Assembly: GCA_031296105.1 (NCBI GenBank)
Contig: JARLGJ010000057.1
Location: 62,001 to 126,000, forward strand
Source of the DNA: Acidobacteriota bacterium
GTDB taxonomy: Bacteria > Acidobacteriota > Terriglobia > Terriglobales > Acidobacteriaceae
Direction: 5' to 3'
Length of the DNA: 64,000 bases
Below, in pieces: positions 60,113 through 64,000 of this stretch (its first letter is position 1; every line of letters starts with the position of its first letter). The notes beneath the pieces were generated by a model that saw only the letters and a list, made by a program, of their open reading frames with translations, was not told the DNA's origin and did not search any database. The translations under genes and the position numbers were made by a program.

Positions 60113-63097
60113 TTAGAAGGAGAACGTCGCCGAAAGGTCGAACAGGCGGTTCGCCGTGCCGTTCGAGAACGGTCCACCGGCCGTGTTGCTGGACCGGCCA
60201 AAGCGCGAGCTGGTCAGGTCGCCCGAAGGCGAGCCGGCGTTCCAGGTATTGAACAGGTTGCGCGCCATGGCGGCCACCGTCAGGTTGTAGTGCCGCGAAG
60301 TGTTGGAAGCAGCAAACATGCTGCCGCCCGGGCCGCGTCCACCGCCCGGAGGCGGGCCGCCAGGGCCGCCGTGTCCACCACCGCCGCCGTGGCTTCCCGG
60401 AGGAGGACCGCCGGGGCCCTGCTCTTTGCTATCGTCGGCCTTCCGCAGATCGCGCCCGAAGCCGAAGGTCTTCGAGACCCGCAGGTTCACCGTCACGTTC
60501 GCCGGACCGTGGCCGTAGTTCACCGGAATCCGCTTGTCTCCCGTCGCCGGCGCCAGGTTGAAGCAGCCAAACGCCGTGGACACATACTGCGAGCCGCCGC
60601 TGGAGCATTGCAGGGCCGTGGCAAACGACGGGCGGTCGTTGTAGAACGAGTCGCCGTTGTTGTCGCTGCCGGTGATGATGTTGAACGGCGCTCCCGAATT
60701 TGCAACCACAAACGGGCTCAGCCTTATGTTGTACTTCAAAGACGCCGAGCCACCCAGGAACAGGCGGTTGCGAACGTCATAGGTCGTGCGTCCGTAATCA
60801 TCGCTCAAGCGCGCCGAGTTCGACGGGTTGCTCGACGAGCCGAAGACGTCCCCATTCGCCCAGCCGGCGGCATAGAAGCCCTGCAGCGAGAATATCTGCG
60901 AGACCCTGATCTGCACGTTGGCGATGATCTGGTTCTGCTTGAAGATGCCTTCGCTATAGTACTGGTACACGTTGCCCTGCGCTGCCTGGTAGCCCGTTAT
61001 GTACGGAGCGTTGGCGTTACGCGCATCAAGCTGGTGCACGCCGCGCGTGTTCAGGTAGGTCACTGAAACCGTGCCGATCTTGCCCAGTTGCCGCTCCACG
61101 CTGGTGGCCACCTGCATCGAGTACGGAGTGCGCAGGTTCGGGTTGATCTCGTACCTGCTTGGCGTTCCGGCCAGGTTGCCGGTCGGCACGCAGGCCGAAG
61201 AGAGATACGTGTACGGCAGTCCCGTGCTGTCATAGCTGCCCGCCGGGCACTGAATCGTCTGTCCGGCCGCCGAAGTGTAGATCGTCTGCTGCTCCACGCT
61301 GCCGTTCATCCGCTGCGCCTGCAATACCAGGTCAGATCCAAAACGATCGTAGAAGATGCCGTAGCCAACTCGCAGCACCGTCTGCGGCGTGCTGTTCTTG
61401 CGGCCCAGGCCCCAGGACACACCCACGCGCGGACCAAAATCGCCCTTGTCCTTGATCGCCGACTGCGACTCAAAGCGCATGCCGTAGCTCAGCGTCAGGT
61501 TCGGGCGCAGCTTCCAGTCGTCCTCCGCGTACAGGCCCACGTCGGCAAAGCTCAACTTGTAGTTCGGCGAACCGGTCACCAACAGATACTCCGAGGCCAG
61601 CCCCTGCGCGTAGGCCCCGAGCGGCGACAGGCAGCTCGCTGAACTTGCTGCGTCGCAGGCCGATCCGTTGCTGTTGATTGTAGTGAAGGTCAATTCACCG
61701 TTGAAATTGTCAGTTGAATAGTTCTCGTCCCGCGAAACCCTCAGGCGCCCGCCGAACTTCACAAAATGTTTGCCCACGCTCCACGAGGTGTAGTTCTGCA
61801 CCTCGTAGTTGTATTCCGTGTCGTGCTCGGTGCCCAGAATGCTGCCGCCGGCGCTGAACTCGCCCATCACGTTGATGGCGGCGATATTGGCCAGGGTGGG
61901 GAGCGTATCGGTGTGGTCGCGCAGGAGCTGGAAGCGCGTCTCGTTGATGACGTGCGTCGAAATCACCTGCGTGTCGCTCAACTGTAGCGTGTGCTCCGTC
62001 GAGTGATAGTTGTCGCCGCGCGATTGCAGCGTGGTATTGCCAAAGCCCTGGTTTAGCTCATCGGACTTCACATACTGATAGCGCGCGCTCAGCGTGTTGT
62101 TGTTGGTCACCTGCCAGTCCAGCCGCGGACTCACCGAGGTGCGCGTCTCCGGCGCCACCAGCGCCGCCGTGTAGGCGTTCTCCGTGTCGTCGGTCGTGGC
62201 GTTCACCACCGCCAGATCCTGAATGTTGCGCCGCTCGAGGTTCACGAAGAACGAGGCTTTCTTGTTGATCCCGCCGCCCACGTTTCCGCTGTAGCGTTCG
62301 GTGTGGTAGTACGGAACGTCCAGAGGGGCATACGGGTTGCGCGAATTCAACTTCTGGTTGCGCTCGTTGAACATGAGTTGCCCGTGCCAGCTATCCGTAC
62401 CCGGCTTGGTGAACACTTCCACGCGCCCGAAGCCCGGGCGGTCGTAAGCGGCCGAGAACGGGTTCTGGTTGATGCGTACCTCGCGGATCGCCGACTTCGG
62501 CGGCAGTGTTCCGTTGGAAAATCCATCAATGTAAATCTGCCCGCCGTTTGGTCCCGCCGAAGGCCCGGCCAGTGCCAGCAAATCCTGCTCCAGCTCGTCG
62601 GGATCGTCCGACAGCGCTTCCAGATCCTTGTCCTTCAAAACCGTGGCGCTGGCGTTGTTGGCCGGATTCACGTCCACTTGCGCGGCTTCGCTCAGTACCG
62701 TCACCTGCTCCGTCTTGGCGCCGATGGCAAAGGAGATGTCCAGATGCTGCAACTCGCCGGCGGGAATAATCACGTCCGGCATGGTATAGCGGGCAAATCC
62801 TGGCGCCGACGCGTTCACCGTCACCGAACCCGCGGGAACGCCCCGCACCAGGTAGTAACCCTGTTTATCACTCACCGTGGTCTGCGTCTTACCGTCCGGC
62901 AAAGTCACCGTCACCGTGGCTCCAACCACCACGGCACCCGCCGGATCCGTCACCTGGCCGCGCAAACCGCTCGACGGCTTTGCCACGGTTGCCACGTTAC
63001 CCTGCGGCGCTACGGCCTGCCCCGCCAGCGTCCCTGCGACAATCAGCACCGCCAGCAGGCACCACGCGGCACTCTGCAATTTACGAACAGAATTCAT
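60113..63097 (-). CDS. TonB-dependent receptor with carboxypeptidase-regulatory domain
   Basis: A 994-residue outer-membrane receptor. The signal peptide is residues 1-30 (AGTLAGQAVA). The regulatory beta-sandwich (about 43-130: GLRGQVTDPAGAVVVGATVT, YYLVRGVPAGSVTVNASAPG) is followed by a plug (about 140-240) and a barrel ending LFDLSATFSF. A Gly/Pro/His-rich segment (about 889-929: GPGGPPPGSHGGGGGHGG) interrupts a late surface loop, and a motif SKEQ precedes it. It is shorter than the receptor at 23821 and distinct from it. It follows the DUF5666-like gene on the same strand after a 65-bp gap, so the two may be cotranscribed. Confidence 0.88.
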   Translation of the reverse strand: MNSVRKLQSAAWCLLAVLIVAGTLAGQAVAPQGNVATVAKPSSGLRGQVTDPAGAVVVGATVTVTLPDGKTQTTVSDKQGYYLVRGVPAGSVTVNASAPGFARYTMPDVIIPAGELQHLDISFAIGAKTEQVTVLSEAAQVDVNPANNASATVLKDKDLEALSDDPDELEQDLLALAGPSAGPNGGQIYIDGFSNGTLPPKSAIREVRINQNPFSAAYDRPGFGRVEVFTKPGTDSWHGQLMFNERNQKLNSRNPYAPLDVPYYHTERYSGNVGGGINKKASFFVNLERRNIQDLAVVNATTDDTENAYTAALVAPETRTSVSPRLDWQVTNNNTLSARYQYVKSDELNQGFGNTTLQSRGDNYHSTEHTLQLSDTQVISTHVINETRFQLLRDHTDTLPTLANIAAINVMGEFSAGGSILGTEHDTEYNYEVQNYTSWSVGKHFVKFGGRLRVSRDENYSTDNFNGELTFTTINSNGSACDAASSASCLSPLGAYAQGLASEYLLVTGSPNYKLSFADVGLYAEDDWKLRPNLTLSYGMRFESQSAIKDKGDFGPRVGVSWGLGRKNSTPQTVLRVGYGIFYDRFGSDLVLQAQRMNGSVEQQTIYTSAAGQTIQCPAGSYDSTGLPYTYLSSACVPTGNLAGTPSRYEINPNLRTPYSMQVATSVERQLGKIGTVSVTYLNTRGVHQLDARNANAPYITGYQAAQGNVYQYYSEGIFKQNQIIANVQIRVSQIFSLQGFYAAGWANGDVFGSSSNPSNSARLSDDYGRTTYDVRNRLFLGGSASLKYNIRLSPFVVANSGAPFNIITGSDNNGDSFYNDRPSFATALQCSSGGSQYVSTAFGCFNLAPATGDKRIPVNYGHGPANVTVNLRVSKTFGFGRDLRKADDSKEQGPGGPPPGSHGGGGGHGGPGGPPPGGGRGPGGSMFAASNTSRHYNLTVAAMARNLFNTWNAGSPSGDLTSSRFGRSSNTAGGPFSNGTANRLFDLSATFSF

Positions 63098-63161
63098 TCT
63101 TTCTCCTGGAACTCTCCACCCTGCATCGCTACTTTTTTATACGAATTTCACACGCTGCGGC

Positions 63162-64000
63162 TTACTGGTCTCCGCCCGAAGTGCCCGCCAGCGACCACGG
63201 CGTCAGGAAGGACTCCACCCCGCTGCCGTTGCGCGAGGCCGTCAGCAGCGGTTCCACGCCGCTCAAAAGCGTAATGGCCGTCGGCGCCTGACTCGGAGAG
63301 CCTTCCGTACTCAAGATCATCACGGCTTCCCCTTTTTTCAGATCGGCGAGCGTCACGGCGTTTAGCCGCGCCATCATCTGGTTGAGGTCTCCGCCCCGCG
63401 GACGTGCCGCGGCGGCGCCACTGCCCGCCGGTGCCTCGTCGCCCTTCGGCTGCGCCGGAGCGTCCGCGGCATGGCCTGCGCCAGCGGTTGCGCCGCCCTT
63501 CAGACGCGCGGCCAATCCCTGCGCCAACTGCGCTGGCAGCACCTTCATCTGTGAGTCTGCTGTAATACGAATCAGAATCTGCTTTTTCGTCGCCAGGTCC
63601 TGCACGGTCACCGTGCTCTGCGCCGCATCCACCCCCGTCAGCAGTCCGGCTACGTTGCGGAAGGTGCCAGCCACAATCTGCTCGGCCTTCACTTCCGACC
63701 CATCCTCGTTCTTTTCACCCTTGGCACGGAGCTGATCTCCGGGGTGTATGTCGGCCAGATTGGCCGCAACCGCGTCTTCCCAGTGCACCGAATCCGGCGC
63801 GTATCTCTTGTAGGTTGTCTCCTCCGTGACCGTCACCGTCGTGCTCTTGCCGGCAACGCTCAGCACAATGCGGCCCGCGGCGGCGTCCACCTGCTTCACG
63901 ACGCCGCCCACCCCGCGCCGCTGCCAGTCCAGCAGCTCCTGCTGCTGCGCGTGGGCAATGTCCTGTTGCTTCATCACCGCCACGGCCGTGGCCTGCAAAA
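63162..64000 (-). CDS. DUF5666-like protein, 5' end outside the window
   Basis: Partial: the frame is open to the right edge, so the true start is beyond 64000. The visible 278 residues contain OB-like repeats of the DUF5666 type (GVGGVVKQVDAAAGRIVLSV, GDQLRAKGEKNEDGSEVKAEQIVAG, VAGLLTGVDAAQSTVTVQD) and an Ala/Pro-rich linker (about 180-200). The C-terminus ends SGGDQ. Such proteins are usually exported and of unknown function; the missing N-terminus would show the signal peptide. It is followed by the TonB receptor gene. Confidence 0.7.
   Translation of the reverse strand, partial: LQATAVAVMKQQDIAHAQQQELLDWQRRGVGGVVKQVDAAAGRIVLSVAGKSTTVTVTEETTYKRYAPDSVHWEDAVAANLADIHPGDQLRAKGEKNEDGSEVKAEQIVAGTFRNVAGLLTGVDAAQSTVTVQDLATKKQILIRITADSQMKVLPAQLAQGLAARLKGGATAGAGHAADAPAQPKGDEAPAGSGAAAARPRGGDLNQMMARLNAVTLADLKKGEAVMILSTEGSPSQAPTAITLLSGVEPLLTASRNGSGVESFLTPWSLAGTSGGDQ

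Overview
The window looks like the chromosome of an Acidobacteriota (Terriglobia-like) bacterium. It is GC-rich. It carries three large TonB-dependent receptors, two of them Oar-like with an N-terminal carboxypeptidase-regulatory domain. It also has very large secreted proteins built from CHB_HEX, NHL and MBG repeats, a bacterial deoxyhypusine-synthase-like gene, and a secreted protein that is only a TonB C-terminal domain. I assign the phylum from gene style only. I saw no rRNA, tRNA, CRISPR array or insertion sequence.

Layout. 0.5-3.1 kb: a secreted repeat protein with its own promoter and terminator. 3.5-3.8 kb: a small exported protein. 3.9-27.6 kb, all on the minus strand: a long, tightly packed cluster, the most unusual part of the window. 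Read from its 5' end it encodes an Oar-like TonB receptor, a 2414-residue secreted protein, an alpha/beta-hydrolase-fold protein that lacks the nucleophile serine, a second TonB receptor, two TiaS-like G(F/I)DDTD proteins, an ECF importer (fused double ATPase, T and S subunits), an SdhA/FrdA-like flavoprotein, an SdhC-like heme-b anchor, an SdhB-Rieske fusion, and a cytochrome b fused to cytochrome c. From the second DDTD protein onward nearly every stop codon overlaps the next start. 28.0-31.8 kb: a second secreted repeat protein sharing its 3' end and downstream flank with the first. 32.1-35.5 kb: a frameshifted DUF6908-like gene, an exported FAD reductase and a deoxyhypusine-synthase-like enzyme.

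The second half is more ordinary: a secreted TonB_C protein; ymdB, a HAD hydrolase and a secretin; nadE with a DsbA-like thioredoxin and a TMTC-like membrane TPR protein; a beta-propeller lipoprotein; a fused homocysteine methyltransferase/MTHFR; a CpxAR-like two-component system divergent from an MdtABC-type RND pump with its outer-membrane factor; a small membrane protein; a further TonB-type receptor; and a partial DUF5666-like protein.

How the genes may work together. The 3.9-23.7 kb cluster reads as a complete route: outer-membrane capture, ECF import, ATP-dependent processing by the DDTD proteins, then oxidation or reduction by a flavoprotein wired through FeS clusters and heme b to a Rieske/cytochrome bc-c module. 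One polypeptide joins the SdhB and Rieske parts, so the two complexes may form an obligate supercomplex. The substrate cannot be read from the sequence. In the RND region, a TTTAC-N5-TTTAC element between the regulator and the pump suggests the two-component system controls both.
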